A stretch of 64,000 nt of DNA. Origin: an uncultured Pelagibacteraceae bacterium (GTDB lineage Bacteria; Pseudomonadota; Alphaproteobacteria; Pelagibacterales; Pelagibacteraceae). The stretch lies in assembly GCA_902518185.1 (NCBI GenBank), contig CABYFG010000005.1, forward strand, positions 1 to 64,000. The letters run 5' to 3'. Numbering within the stretch: the stretch's first letter is position 1; every line of letters starts with the position of its first letter. The translations under genes were made by a program, and so were the position numbers. Positions 7,335 to 16,509 of this stretch are shown here, piece after piece. A model generated the notes under the pieces. That model was not told the DNA's origin, searched no databases, and saw only the letters and a list, made by a program, of their open reading frames with translations.

Positions 7335-8072
7335 ATGATTGGTATTCTTGGAGGAATGGGGACACAAGCTGGTCTTGATTTTTGTAACAAGCTTGCTGTT
7401 TTAAATCGAGGTAAAATTGACCAAGAATATCCACTATTTATTTTATATAATAAATCTAATATTCCAGGTCGCCCAGAGTCTATTGGTGTACATACTAGTA
7501 GAATATTAGATAAGTCATATAAAAATAAGAAATATAAAATAGTTCTCAAAAGTTTACTTAAAGGTTGTCAACTACTCAGGAAAAGTAACTGTAAGTTTAT
7601 AGTTATACCATGTAATACAGCTCACTACTGGTATGATGATCTTAAGAAAAAAATTAATTTACCTTTTATAAATATGCCTAAAGAAGTTTTCAAACACACA
7701 ATTAAAAAATGTAAAAAGAATTCTTCAATAGGTTTATTGGCAACTGAAGGGACCTTAAAAACTGGAGTTTATAATAAATATTTTGATCAAGATTATGTTT
7801 TAATATCTCCAAGCCCAATATTGCAAAAAAATTCAGTAAATAAAGCAATTAAATTTGTAAAAATGGGTAATGTCAAAAAAGCGAGTAAAATCATTCAGCC
7901 AGCTATTAAATATTTAATTAAAAAAAAATGTAAAAAAATTATTTTGGGTTGCACGGAGCTACCAATAGCTATTTTTGCTTTTAGATCATTTAAAGAAATT
8001 AAAACTTCTAAATTATTTTTAGATCCCAATTTAATTTTGGCTCAATCTGCTATGAGAAGATATAACAGATAA
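7335..8072 (+). CDS. Aspartate/glutamate racemase family protein
   Basis: The 245-residue protein has the racemase start GILGGMGTQAGLDFCNKL and both catalytic cysteine motifs: VIPCNTAHYWYDDL (about residue 94) and ILGCTELPIAIF (about residue 206). The TEL-type second motif and GGMG start fit the YgeA/aspartate racemase group (cofactor-independent, two-cysteine mechanism). It may make D-aspartate or D-glutamate or recycle them. The unknown 146-residue gene follows after 3 bases. Confidence 0.85.
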   Translation: MIGILGGMGTQAGLDFCNKLAVLNRGKIDQEYPLFILYNKSNIPGRPESIGVHTSRILDKSYKNKKYKIVLKSLLKGCQLLRKSNCKFIVIPCNTAHYWYDDLKKKINLPFINMPKEVFKHTIKKCKKNSSIGLLATEGTLKTGVYNKYFDQDYVLISPSPILQKNSVNKAIKFVKMGNVKKASKIIQPAIKYLIKKKCKKIILGCTELPIAIFAFRSFKEIKTSKLFLDPNLILAQSAMRRYNR

Positions 8073-8075
8073 ATA

Positions 8076-8516
8076 ATGAAGCCTATAGAAAGACCATATG
8101 TTCTATATGTTGCTGAAACTATTTACTCTGATATTTGCCAGATCAAAAAAAAAAATCCAAATTTTTCAAATGAAGATGCAATTAATGCATTTATCGAAAC
8201 GAAAAGATATAATGAAATTAGCCGTGGTGAATATCATGATGATTGGCTGAGAGATTTGAAAGAGAATGGTTTTGTAGATAAAAAAACTAAAAAAAAGATT
8301 CCAGAAGAGACAATAAATTTACTTAAAATCCAAAAGGATTTGATGATTAAACAATTAATCAAATTCCCAGATCTGTATTACACCAAAAATAATACTTCTC
8401 TTGATGTTTCAAGAAGAGCTTTTGATCATCTTTGGCGACTCTGTGAAAGTTACGAGTTATGGTGTAAAGAAACTAAGCAAAATGAATTATTAATATTGAA
8501 TATTTGTAAAACTTAA
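8076..8516 (+). CDS. Conserved-looking hypothetical protein, 146 residues
   Basis: I recognise no family. The protein is soluble, lysine-rich and predicted mostly helical, with a DIC...KKKNPNFSNEDAINAFIETKRYNEI region in the first half and SRRAFDHLWRLCESYELWC near the C terminus. There is no signal peptide or membrane span. It sits 3 bases after the racemase and 1 base before a DMT exporter, so the three are probably one operon. A link to D-amino acid metabolism would rest on neighbourhood only. Confidence 0.65.
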   Translation: MKPIERPYVLYVAETIYSDICQIKKKNPNFSNEDAINAFIETKRYNEISRGEYHDDWLRDLKENGFVDKKTKKKIPEETINLLKIQKDLMIKQLIKFPDLYYTKNNTSLDVSRRAFDHLWRLCESYELWCKETKQNELLILNICKT

Positions 8517-8517
8517 A

Positions 8518-9369
8518 ATGGTAAAAATATTTCCTATAATATTTGTTTTACTTTGGTCATCTGCTTTCATCACAACAAAGCCTATTGTTGATAATAGTGA
8601 TCCATTTGCTGCTTTAGCATTTAGATTTTTTTTTGTAGCAGTAGGCTTTTATTTATTTTCTATATATTCAAAATTATCCATTTTAATTAAAAAAAAAAAT
8701 TTAATAGAGTCTTTAGTCAGCGGTGTCTTATTTCATGGATTGTATCTGGGAGGTGTTTTTTACTCCATTTCAATCGGCATGCCTACTGGGATTGCAGCTC
8801 TAATAGTCACACTTCAACCTATATTAACAAACATTTTGTGTGGACCAATTTTAGGGGAAAGAGTCTCTTTAAGACAATGGAGTGGAATTTTTTTGGGTTT
8901 TGTGGGAGCAGTAATAGTTTTGGGATGGGATCTTGGTTCAAAAATTCCTATTCTCGGCTTAATTTCAACCATAATAGCTTTAATTGCTATTACAAGTTCT
9001 ACTATTTGGCAAAAAAAAATAAGTTTAAACTTACCATTGCCAGTAAGCAATCTATATCAAGCAATTGGTGGATGTTTATTTCATTTAGTAATGGTGATAT
9101 TTTTTTCAGAGCCATATATAAATTTTTCAAAAACTTTTTTAATCGCAATGAGCCATCAAGTATTTTTAGTTTCATTCGGAGCTTTTACAATTTTAATGTT
9201 TTTGATAAAAAAGAATTCAGCAAGCAAAACTGTTTCTGTATTTTTTTTAATACCTTCTACTTCTGCTCTAATGGCTTGGCTTTTTTTAGATGAGTCTTTA
9301 ACACGTTTAGATTTAATGGGTTTTTTAATAACTACAATCGGTGTCTATATTGCAACAAGAGAAAAATGA
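8518..9369 (+). CDS. DMT-superfamily (EamA) exporter
   Basis: The 283-residue protein has about ten hydrophobic helices in two EamA repeats. The first begins LLWSSAFITTKPIVDNSDPFAALAFRF; the second has GLISTIIALIAITSSTIWQKK. The motif PILTNILCGPILGERVSLRQWSGIFLGFVGAVIVL at the end of the first repeat is typical of the family. Members export amino acids or other small metabolites; the substrate here is unknown. The start ATG follows the preceding stop by one base. Confidence 0.85.
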   Translation: MVKIFPIIFVLLWSSAFITTKPIVDNSDPFAALAFRFFFVAVGFYLFSIYSKLSILIKKKNLIESLVSGVLFHGLYLGGVFYSISIGMPTGIAALIVTLQPILTNILCGPILGERVSLRQWSGIFLGFVGAVIVLGWDLGSKIPILGLISTIIALIAITSSTIWQKKISLNLPLPVSNLYQAIGGCLFHLVMVIFFSEPYINFSKTFLIAMSHQVFLVSFGAFTILMFLIKKNSASKTVSVFFLIPSTSALMAWLFLDESLTRLDLMGFLITTIGVYIATREK

Positions 9370-9471
9370 TTAACAATTTAATTATAATTCAATTTTTTAA
9401 TTAAATTTACTTTTTATATATGCTCAGGCTCTTGAAAAAACGATATTTATCCTTTACTTTAAATTTTTTTA

Positions 9472-11157
9472 ATGAGTGAAATAAAATCAGATATCCAAAT
9501 AGCAAGAGAAGCTAAAATGCAGCCCATTAAAGATATTTTAGCTAAAGTTGATGTGCCAGATGAAACTTTCGCATTCAGTCCAATGGGAAGACATATTGCC
9601 AAAATTAATTTAGAATATTTAGACACATTAAAAGATAAGCCTAATGGAAAGCTAATATTAGTAACTGCAATTACACCAACACCTGCTGGTGAAGGCAAAA
9701 CCACGACCTCTGTTGGTTTAAATGATGGTTTGAACAAAATAGGTAAAAAGTCTATTGTCTGTTTAAGAGAACCAAGTCTTGGACCTTCATTTGGTATGAA
9801 GGGTGGTGCCGCTGGTGGTGGATTTGCTCAAGTAGTTCCTATGGAACAGATAAATTTACATTTCACTGGTGATTTTCATGCAATTACTTCTGCTCACAAT
9901 CTTCTTTCAGCTTTAATAGATAACCATATTTACTGGGGAAATAAGTTAGATATTGATCCTGATAAAATTGTTTGGAAAAGAGTTTTAGATATGAATGATA
10001 GATCACTTAGGTCTGTCAAAATAAATTTAATGAAAAGCTCCAAAGTTTCACCAAGAGAAGATGGATTTGATATTACGGTTGCATCAGAAGTTATGGCCAT
10101 TTTTTGTTTAGCTAATGACCTTGAAGATTTAGAAAAAAAAATAGGAAATATTACAATTGCATACTCAAAAGAAGGTAAGCCGATTTTCGCGAAAGATCTT
10201 AATGCACATGGTCCAATGACTGTTTTACTTAAAGAAGCTATTAGACCTAATATTACTCAAACACTTGAAAATAACCCTGCAATAATTCATGGTGGACCTT
10301 TTGCAAATATTGCACATGGATGTAACTCAATTATTGCAACTAAGGCAGCATTAAAACTTGCTGATTACGTCGTTACCGAAGCTGGTTTTGGAGCAGATTT
10401 AGGAGCAGAAAAGTTTTTAAATATAAAATGTAGAAAATCGAATCTTAAACCAAATTGTGTTGTAATTGTAGCAACTATCAGGGCTTTGAAAATGCACGGA
10501 GGTGTTGAGAAAGATGACTTAGGAAAAGAAAACCTTGATTCTCTTAAAAAAGGTCTCATTAATCTACAAAGACATGTAGAAAATATTAAGAAGTTTGGTT
10601 TGCCCGTAACAGTTTCTATAAATCATTTTATAAAAGACACAAATAAAGAAATAGAATTATTATCAAAATTTTGTGAGGATTTAGGAATTAAAGCTCATCT
10701 AAGTACACATTGGGCTAATGGAGGAGAAGGCACAAAAGATTTGGCAGCACATGTTTCAAAATTGTGTGAGGAAAAAAAGACAAATTTTAAATACCTATAT
10801 GAAAGTAATATACCTTTAATTAAAAAAATTGAGACTATAGCAAAAGAAATTTACAGGGCAGATAAAATAATTTTAGAGCCTGAAGTAAAAAATCAATTAG
10901 AAATTTTTCAAAAAAATGGTTATGAAAACTTACCAATTTGTGTCGCAAAAACCCAATATAGTTTTTCTACTGATCCAAAATTAAAAGGAGCTCCGATAGG
11001 TCATGAATTGCCAATTAGAGAAGTTAGACTTTCATCTGGTGCTGAATTTATTGTTGTAATTTGTGGATCTATCATGACGATGCCTGGTTTACCGAAAATC
11101 CCGGCTGCTGATTCAATCAAATTAAATAGTGATGGAGAGATTGAGGGGCTCTTTTAA
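9472..11157 (+). CDS. fhs: Formate-tetrahydrofolate ligase
   Basis: Fhs joins formate to THF with ATP to make 10-formyl-THF, or runs in reverse to make ATP from one-carbon oxidation. At 561 residues it is full length. The nucleotide site [20 protein letters not shown] and [19 protein letters not shown] are intact, as is [19 protein letters not shown]. In SAR11 metabolism this enzyme closes methyl-group oxidation to formate, which fits the MTHFR-like/DmdA-like pair 5 kb away. Its stop codon touches that of msrB on the other strand, with no terminator between. Confidence 0.97.
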   Translation: MSEIKSDIQIAREAKMQPIKDILAKVDVPDETFAFSPMGRHIAKINLEYLDTLKDKPNGKLILVTAITPTPAGEGKTTTSVGLNDGLNKIGKKSIVCLREPSLGPSFGMKGGAAGGGFAQVVPMEQINLHFTGDFHAITSAHNLLSALIDNHIYWGNKLDIDPDKIVWKRVLDMNDRSLRSVKINLMKSSKVSPREDGFDITVASEVMAIFCLANDLEDLEKKIGNITIAYSKEGKPIFAKDLNAHGPMTVLLKEAIRPNITQTLENNPAIIHGGPFANIAHGCNSIIATKAALKLADYVVTEAGFGADLGAEKFLNIKCRKSNLKPNCVVIVATIRALKMHGGVEKDDLGKENLDSLKKGLINLQRHVENIKKFGLPVTVSINHFIKDTNKEIELLSKFCEDLGIKAHLSTHWANGGEGTKDLAAHVSKLCEEKKTNFKYLYESNIPLIKKIETIAKEIYRADKIILEPEVKNQLEIFQKNGYENLPICVAKTQYSFSTDPKLKGAPIGHELPIREVRLSSGAEFIVVICGSIMTMPGLPKIPAADSIKLNSDGEIEGLF

Positions 11158-11616
11158 TTAATTTTCAGGTTTAAAAATTAAACACAGTCCATTGTTGCAA
11201 AATCTTTTTCCTGTAGCACTGGGACCGTCGTCAAATACATGTCCATGGTGAGCACCACAATTAGCACAATGATACTCTATCCTCCTCATTCCAAAAGAAT
11301 AATCTACTTTAGTTTTAAAGGCTCCTGGAAGTGCCTCTGAAAATGATAGCCATCCAGTACCACTATCAAATTTTGCAGTTGATGAAAATAATTTATTTCC
11401 ACAATTAGCACAATGATAAAATCCTTTTCTTTTTTCTTTAAGTAAATTGCTAGAAAAAGGTTTTTCTGTGCCTTCATTAAACATTATGTTTTTTTGAGCT
11501 TCAGAAAGTTCTGGATTTAGAATTTTTTTTGTTGCTGAAATTAAAAGTTTGTATGGTAATGATAAAAAAAACAAACAAGAAAAACTTAGTAATTTTAAAA
11601 AACTTTTTCTATTCAT
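11158..11616 (-). CDS. msrB: Peptide-methionine (R)-S-oxide reductase MsrB, membrane-targeted
   Basis: MsrB reduces methionine-R-sulfoxide in proteins. The two zinc-binding CANC pairs (YHCANCGNKLF and YHCANCGAHHGHVF) and TGWLSFSEALPGAF are intact. The catalytic cysteine lies in KRFCNNGLCL near residue 140; the usual residue after it is I/V/M then N, here N-N. The N terminus (MNRKSFLKLLSFSCLFFLSLPYKLL) is a signal or anchor with an RK-x-FLK stretch that recalls a Tat signal with one Arg replaced. The protein is therefore likely periplasmic or anchored. Confidence 0.92.
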   Translation of the reverse strand: MNRKSFLKLLSFSCLFFLSLPYKLLISATKKILNPELSEAQKNIMFNEGTEKPFSSNLLKEKRKGFYHCANCGNKLFSSTAKFDSGTGWLSFSEALPGAFKTKVDYSFGMRRIEYHCANCGAHHGHVFDDGPSATGKRFCNNGLCLIFKPEN

Positions 11617-11686
11617 AATTGTAATGCTAAATTAGTTGCTTTAACCAACTATAACAACCAACATTATTGTCCCTCTGTATTTTAGT

Positions 11687-12301
11687 TTAGAGAAGATATA
11701 ATGTCTCCTTAATTATATAAATTGTCAGTAATGACATGAAGCTAATTATAAATAAATTAATAGATCCCCATGTATCTCTTTTTTGAGCATATTTAGATAA
11801 ATAATTCGACAAATAGCCAAGAAAGAAAAAAAAAATAAAAGATGCAGTGGACGCACCTATGCCAAAATATATTTTTTCATCTAATAAAAAATTTTTTGAA
11901 AAATTGCCTAAAAAAAAAACTGTGTCTGAATAAACATGTGCATTAAGATAAGTAAAGCCAAGCGTTTTTAAAAAAATTTTAAATCGAGTGGTTTCTTTTA
12001 AATCATTATCAAAATTAGTACTTTTTTTATAAACTTTAATTTTTGAATAGATAAAAAAAATCAAAAAAATTATTAATAGAACATTTAATAAAATTTCTAT
12101 AGGTGTATTAAAATATTTTTGAAAATAGTGGAACAATATAATACCAAGAAAAATTAATAATAAATCAGACAAAGAACAAACTAAACAGACTAAAAATACA
12201 TATTGATTTTTTAAGCCTTGCTCAATAACAAAAATATTTTGGGCTCCAATAGCAAGAATTAAACTTAATCCCATAAAAAAACCAAGAATTAAAAATTCCA
12301 T
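11687..12301 (-). CDS. LysE/ArgO-family amino-acid exporter
   Basis: The 204-residue membrane protein has about six helices. The signature LILAIGAQNIFVIEQGLKNQYVFLV matches the LysE/ArgO start (GAQN-x-F-V-x-x-Q-G). These transporters export basic amino acids or related metabolites by proton exchange. It overlaps the preceding methyltransferase gene by 13 bases, and both are read leftward, which suggests co-translation. The substrate cannot be fixed from sequence. Confidence 0.85.
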   Translation of the reverse strand: MEFLILGFFMGLSLILAIGAQNIFVIEQGLKNQYVFLVCLVCSLSDLLLIFLGIILFHYFQKYFNTPIEILLNVLLIIFLIFFIYSKIKVYKKSTNFDNDLKETTRFKIFLKTLGFTYLNAHVYSDTVFFLGNFSKNFLLDEKIYFGIGASTASFIFFFFLGYLSNYLSKYAQKRDTWGSINLFIISFMSLLTIYIIKETLYLL

Positions 12302-13017
12302 TCCTTTTTTTTTCTTAAAGTAACAACAAAAAGCTTTCTTGGAAAACTTCCTTCATGTAATTCAAAAATATCCTCAACCTTAAATCCTTTAGAAATTTGT
12401 CCTATCTTTTCTTTGCTAAAAAAATGAACAATAAATCCATCATTTTGATATAAATCTTCTCCGATATGCTTTCCTTTTTTATAATCACCATCACCAGTAT
12501 GCCTGGCAGTAAAAATATTAATCCCATCGGGCTTTAAAACTCTGTGAACCTCTTGATTAAGCTTAATAATTTCTGATGTAGTTAAGGCCATACAGTAAAG
12601 CATGTGGGAAAAGCAACCATCAAAAGAATTATTCTCGTAAGGAATTCCATTTCGAACATCCCAAACTTTTGTGGTAATTTTATCTGCAGCAGATCTACTA
12701 CTCATAATCGTTGAGTCAGAATAATAATTTATTTTTTTTTTATTAATCATTTTTATTGCTTCAGAGCTATAATCTAAGGCTGTAACCTGAATTAGGTTTG
12801 AATTAGATGCAAAATAAGTTGTATCTCTTCCTAAACCAGCGCCCAATTCAAGAATATCGATTTTTTTTTTATTTAAAAAGTTTTTAACTTTTTGATTTTC
12901 AAATATTTTTTTTGCGTGTCTTGCAGCTTCACTTGGATCTAAACCAAACATCTCAGGCTTGCTTGAGAAACTATTTTCCCAGTGCTGAGCTTGCTGGTCT
13001 AAATCTTTTTTATTCAA
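12289..13017 (-). CDS. Class I SAM-dependent methyltransferase
   Basis: The 242-residue Rossmann-fold methyltransferase has motif I as ILELGAGLGRDTTYFA and a post-I acidic TALDYSSEAI. It then shows KVWDVRNGIPYENNSFDGCFSHMLYCMAL (motifs II/III) and VHRVLKPDGINIF (motif IV), in the style of the Methyltransf_11/25 and thiopurine methyltransferase-like groups. The substrate is unknown. It lies between a LysE exporter (13-base overlap) and a peroxiredoxin (1-base gap) in one leftward unit. Confidence 0.85.
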   Translation of the reverse strand: MNKKDLDQQAQHWENSFSSKPEMFGLDPSEAARHAKKIFENQKVKNFLNKKKIDILELGAGLGRDTTYFASNSNLIQVTALDYSSEAIKMINKKKINYYSDSTIMSSRSAADKITTKVWDVRNGIPYENNSFDGCFSHMLYCMALTTSEIIKLNQEVHRVLKPDGINIFTARHTGDGDYKKGKHIGEDLYQNDGFIVHFFSKEKIGQISKGFKVEDIFELHEGSFPRKLFVVTLRKKKEWNF

Positions 13018-13018
13018 T

Positions 13019-13681
13019 TTATTTTGAAGGATCTGGTACTTTTCTTAAATATGGCTTTACAGCATTCCATCCATCTGGAAATAACTTTTTAGCCTCATCA
13101 TCCTTTACTGCGGGAACAATAATTACTTCCTCACCTTTTTTCCAATCAGCTGGTGTAGCAACTTTATGTTTTGCAGTTAATTGCATGGAGTCTATCGCTC
13201 TTAAAAGCTCCATGAAATTTCTACCAGTAGCCATTGGATAAGTTAAAAAAAGACCAATTCTTTTGTCCGGTCTGATTATAAAAACTGTTCTTACTGTTTG
13301 ATTATCTACCGCAGTTCTCCCCATTGAAGTAACTCCAGCATCTCCTTCAAGCATATTATAAAGTTTTGCAACCTCCAAATTTTCATCTGCTATTATTGGA
13401 TAGCCTGGTTTATTTCCAGTAACATCTTTAATATCTTCTAGCCATTTCACATGATCAGATACCGGATCAACACTCAAACCTATAACTTTTACATTTCGTT
13501 TATCAAATTCTGGTTTCATTTTTGCTAAGGAGCCCAATTCGGTTGTACATACTGGAGTAAAATCTTTTGGATGTGAAAACAAAACGCCCCAACTGTCACC
13601 TAACCACTCATGGAATGATATATCCCCTAGTTGTGTCTTAGCTTTAAAATCTGGAGCTATACTATTTATTTTTAAACTCAT
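13019..13681 (-). CDS. 1-Cys peroxiredoxin (Prx6/AhpC-TSA family)
   Basis: The 220-residue protein has the peroxidatic cysteine in HPKDFTPVCTTELG near residue 45. It also has VKVIGLSVDPVSDHVKWLEDI and the long C-terminal arm (ATPADWKKGEEVIIVP) typical of Prx6-type 1-Cys enzymes. It reduces hydrogen or organic peroxides. A strong Shine-Dalgarno (AGGAGGT) precedes the ATG, unusual for this window, and hints at high expression. It heads the leftward unit with the methyltransferase and LysE exporter. Confidence 0.93.
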   Translation of the reverse strand: MSLKINSIAPDFKAKTQLGDISFHEWLGDSWGVLFSHPKDFTPVCTTELGSLAKMKPEFDKRNVKVIGLSVDPVSDHVKWLEDIKDVTGNKPGYPIIADENLEVAKLYNMLEGDAGVTSMGRTAVDNQTVRTVFIIRPDKRIGLFLTYPMATGRNFMELLRAIDSMQLTAKHKVATPADWKKGEEVIIVPAVKDDEAKKLFPDGWNAVKPYLRKVPDPSK

Positions 13682-13759
13682 TAAACCTCCTATTTCTATA
13701 TAAAAATTATATGCAAGATTGATTTGCTATGCAAACTTTTGTAATAATATGAAAATTGT

Positions 13760-14461
13760 ATGATATTTAAACAACTTTTTGATAATAAATCTTCAACTTA
13801 TACTTACTTGATTGCAAGCGATAAGGGAAGAGAAGCGCTTATCATTGACCCAGTATTAGAAAATATAGATGATTACATTAGTTTGCTTGCAGAATTAAAT
13901 TTAAAACTTGTCAAAGTAATAGATACTCATATTCACGCAGATCATATTACTGCTTTAAATGAATTAAATAAAAGAACCAACTGTACAAGGATAATGGGGG
14001 AAAGGTCTAAATCTGAGGTAATAGATTTAAAGGTAAAAGAAAACGATAATATTAAAATTGATAAAATTAATTTTAAAGCAATTTATACACCTGGTCATAC
14101 TGATTGTTCTTATAGTTTTTTAATGAAAGATCGTATATTTACTGGTGATACTTTGCTTATTAATGGCACAGGAAGAACTGATTTTCAAAATGGAGACCCA
14201 TATCAATCTTACGACTCTATTTTTAATAAAATATTAAAACTACCAAACCAAACTTTAATTTATCCTGCTCATGATTATAATGGTAAAAGATCATCAACAA
14301 TCCAAAATGAAAGAGAGAATAACCCAAGACTACAAGTCGGCTCTGCTAATGAATATGCAGATATCATGAATAACTTAAATCTCTCAAATCCTAAGATGAT
14401 GGATATTGCTATACCCGCTAATGTGCAAGGAGTGACATTAGACCAAATTAAAAGTATTTAA
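13760..14461 (+). CDS. Metallo-beta-lactamase-fold hydrolase, persulfide dioxygenase (ETHE1)-like
   Basis: The 233-residue protein has the iron/zinc motif THIHADHITAL, then TPGHTDCSYSF and FTGDTLLINGTGRTDFQNGDPYQSYDSI. GRTDFQ(N/G)G is a hallmark of the ETHE1/Blh persulfide dioxygenase group, as is YPAHDYNG. These enzymes oxidise glutathione persulfide to sulfite. It sits directly upstream of cysE and cysK, which supports a sulfur role. Glyoxalase II is the main alternative, but its C-terminal domain is lacking. Confidence 0.85.
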   Translation: MIFKQLFDNKSSTYTYLIASDKGREALIIDPVLENIDDYISLLAELNLKLVKVIDTHIHADHITALNELNKRTNCTRIMGERSKSEVIDLKVKENDNIKIDKINFKAIYTPGHTDCSYSFLMKDRIFTGDTLLINGTGRTDFQNGDPYQSYDSIFNKILKLPNQTLIYPAHDYNGKRSSTIQNERENNPRLQVGSANEYADIMNNLNLSNPKMMDIAIPANVQGVTLDQIKSI

Positions 14462-14491
14462 ATTTTAGAAAAAACTACTATATAGCCATCG

Positions 14492-15058
14492 ATGGATAAT
14501 TTTTTACAATCAATTATAGATAGAGATCCAGCTGCAAAATCAAAATTAAGTTTGATTCTGACTTATCCTGGTGTCAAAGCAATTTTTTTTCATAAAATTG
14601 CTAATTTTTTTGCAATTGCAAAATTTGATTTAATCGCAAGAATGATTTCACAATTTTCAAGATTCCTAACAGGAATTGAAATTCATCCCAAGGCAAAGAT
14701 TGGAAAAAATTTATTTATTGATCACGGTATGGGTGTTGTTATAGGAGAGACTTCTGAAATAGGAGATAACGTAACCATATATCACAATGTAACATTGGGT
14801 GGTATATCACCCAGTATTAATGCAAATGACCAGAGAAATTTAAAAAGACATCCAACTTTACAAGAAAATGTAGTTGTAGGTTCTGGAGCACAAATATTAG
14901 GTCCAGTGCTTGTTGGAAAAAATTCTTTGATCGGTGCTAACGCAGTTGTCACAAAAGATGTTCCAGAAATGTCTATAATGGTTGGTATACCAGCTAAAAG
15001 AGTTGGTGATGCTACTAAAGGATTCAAACCTTACGCTGTAACTGATAAAGAAAATTAA
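14492..15058 (+). CDS. cysE: Serine O-acetyltransferase CysE
   Basis: CysE acetylates serine to O-acetylserine, the acceptor for sulfide. The 188-residue protein has a short helical N terminus (DNFLQSIIDRDPAAKSKL, YPGVKAIFFHKIANFF) followed by the left-handed beta-helix with IHPKAKIGKNLFIDHGMGVVIGETSEIGDNVTIYHNVTLGG. This is the short EpsC-type form, not the 270-residue enteric type. It overlaps cysK by one base (TAATG), so the two partners of the cysteine synthase complex are translationally coupled. Confidence 0.93.
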   Translation: MDNFLQSIIDRDPAAKSKLSLILTYPGVKAIFFHKIANFFAIAKFDLIARMISQFSRFLTGIEIHPKAKIGKNLFIDHGMGVVIGETSEIGDNVTIYHNVTLGGISPSINANDQRNLKRHPTLQENVVVGSGAQILGPVLVGKNSLIGANAVVTKDVPEMSIMVGIPAKRVGDATKGFKPYAVTDKEN

Positions 15059-16059
15059 TGTCTTATATTAGAAATACTTTTGTAGACTCAATCGGAAACA
15101 CCCCTTTAATCAAGCTGAAAGCTGCTTCTGAAATTACAGGATGTAATATTTATGGAAAGGCTGAATTCATGAACCCAGGTGGTTCTGTAAAAGACAGGGC
15201 CGCGCTCGCATTGCTTAAAGATGCACAAGAAAAAAAATTAATTTCTAAAGGTGGTATTGTAGTAGAGGGAACTGCAGGTAATACTGGTATTGGATTGGGT
15301 TTGATAGGTAATTCTTTAGGTTACAAAACCATTATAATTATGAATGACAATCAAACTCAGGAAAAAAAAGATACAATCAGAAATTTAGGAGCAGAACTGA
15401 GATTAGTTCCAGCCAAACCTTATAAAGATGAAAATAATTTTGTAAAAATTGCTAGACGCTTAGCTGATGAATTAAGACCTTCAAATAATAACGGAGTGGT
15501 ATGGGCAAATCAATTTGATAATATTGCTAATGCAAAGGGTCATTATGAAGGGACAGGAAAAGAAATCTGGGAGCAAACTGATGGTAAGGTTGATGGTTTT
15601 ATATGTTCATCAGGAACTGGAGGAACTATTTCCGGAGTAAGTAATGCTTTAAAAGAAAAAAATAAGGATATAAAAATATTTCTTTCTGATCCAAAAGGTT
15701 CGGCGCTTTATAATTATATTAAAAATGGACAACTAAAAGCAGAAGGAGGATCAATCACTGAGGGTATTGGTTCAAGTCGTATAACAAAAAATTTTGAAAA
15801 TGCAAAAATTGATGATGCATATTCCATCGATGATCACGAAGCTCTACCTATTCTTTACGATTTAATCCAAAATGAGGGATTAAGTTTAGGCACAAGTTGT
15901 GGAATAAATATTGCAGGTGCTATAAGGTTAGGAAAGGAACTTGGCCCAGGTAAAACAATTGTGACAATTCTTTGCGATAAATCTGATAAATACAACTCAA
16001 AGATGTTTAATAAATCATTCTTAAAGGAAAAAAACCTTCCAATTCCTAGCTGGCTATAG
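15058..16059 (+). CDS. cysK: Cysteine synthase A
   Basis: A PLP enzyme that makes cysteine from O-acetylserine and sulfide. FMNPGGSVKDRAALALL holds the PLP lysine near residue 43. EGTAGNTGIGLGL is the substrate loop, SSGTGGTISGVSNALKEKN binds the phosphate, and LGTSCGINIAGAIRL is the C-terminal serine loop. Length (333) is normal. It is the last gene of the sulfur block, before a hairpin terminator. Confidence 0.95.
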   Translation: MSYIRNTFVDSIGNTPLIKLKAASEITGCNIYGKAEFMNPGGSVKDRAALALLKDAQEKKLISKGGIVVEGTAGNTGIGLGLIGNSLGYKTIIIMNDNQTQEKKDTIRNLGAELRLVPAKPYKDENNFVKIARRLADELRPSNNNGVVWANQFDNIANAKGHYEGTGKEIWEQTDGKVDGFICSSGTGGTISGVSNALKEKNKDIKIFLSDPKGSALYNYIKNGQLKAEGGSITEGIGSSRITKNFENAKIDDAYSIDDHEALPILYDLIQNEGLSLGTSCGINIAGAIRLGKELGPGKTIVTILCDKSDKYNSKMFNKSFLKEKNLPIPSWL

Positions 16060-16074
16060 TAACGCATACCAGGC

Positions 16075-16098
16075 ATGTAACAAAACAGTTACATTTTT
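16075..16098 (+). terminator. Intrinsic terminator after cysK
   Basis: ATGTAAC and GTTACAT form a perfect 7-base stem with a 6-base loop (AAAACA), followed directly by a run of T. It lies between cysK and the small-protein operon and separates the two units. Confidence 0.7.
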
Positions 16099-16127
16099 AT
16101 ATTAATATTATTTAACTTAGAGGTTCT

Positions 16128-16499
16128 ATGAAAAAAATTATTATAATTTTATCTTTTTTTATTTTTACTTCTGCAAATGCAGGAATGAGTGACAAAGATA
16201 AATCAAAAGCATGGGATTGTGTTGGTATTTATATGGCTAACTACTTTCTTCCGTCAGGTGAGAAATTTGAGTATGGTATGAAAGAAAAATCCATTTCAAC
16301 TGTGAAAGTTTTAAAAACTTACGCCCTTGAAATAGGAATACCAGAAAAAGAGTGGGATGATGGAGTAAATAAAGCAGTAGATAAGCATTACGGTTCAAAA
16401 TATGATAAAGATAAAACTGACAAATGTCATACCTTTGTTGAAGCTTTAGTTCCTAATGGAGCTGAAAGAGTGAAAAAAGTGGTTCAAACTTTATATTAA
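16128..16499 (+). CDS. Secreted hypothetical protein, first gene of the small-protein operon
   Basis: The 123-residue protein has a clear signal peptide (MKKIIIILSFFIFTSANA, cut before GMSDKD). The mature part is small, charged and helical, with two cysteines (WDCVGIYMANYF and DKCHTFVEAL) that could form a disulfide in the periplasm. I recognise no family. An AGAGG Shine-Dalgarno lies ahead, and it is the first gene after the cysK terminator, so it probably opens the operon that follows. Confidence 0.7.
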   Translation: MKKIIIILSFFIFTSANAGMSDKDKSKAWDCVGIYMANYFLPSGEKFEYGMKEKSISTVKVLKTYALEIGIPEKEWDDGVNKAVDKHYGSKYDKDKTDKCHTFVEALVPNGAERVKKVVQTLY

Positions 16500-16509
16500 G
16501 GAGAAAAAA

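Noticed and set aside
11633-11651. TAGTTG/CAACTA inverted repeat upstream of msrB
   Set aside because: The stem is only six AT-rich pairs with no U-run; it is expected by chance in DNA of this composition.
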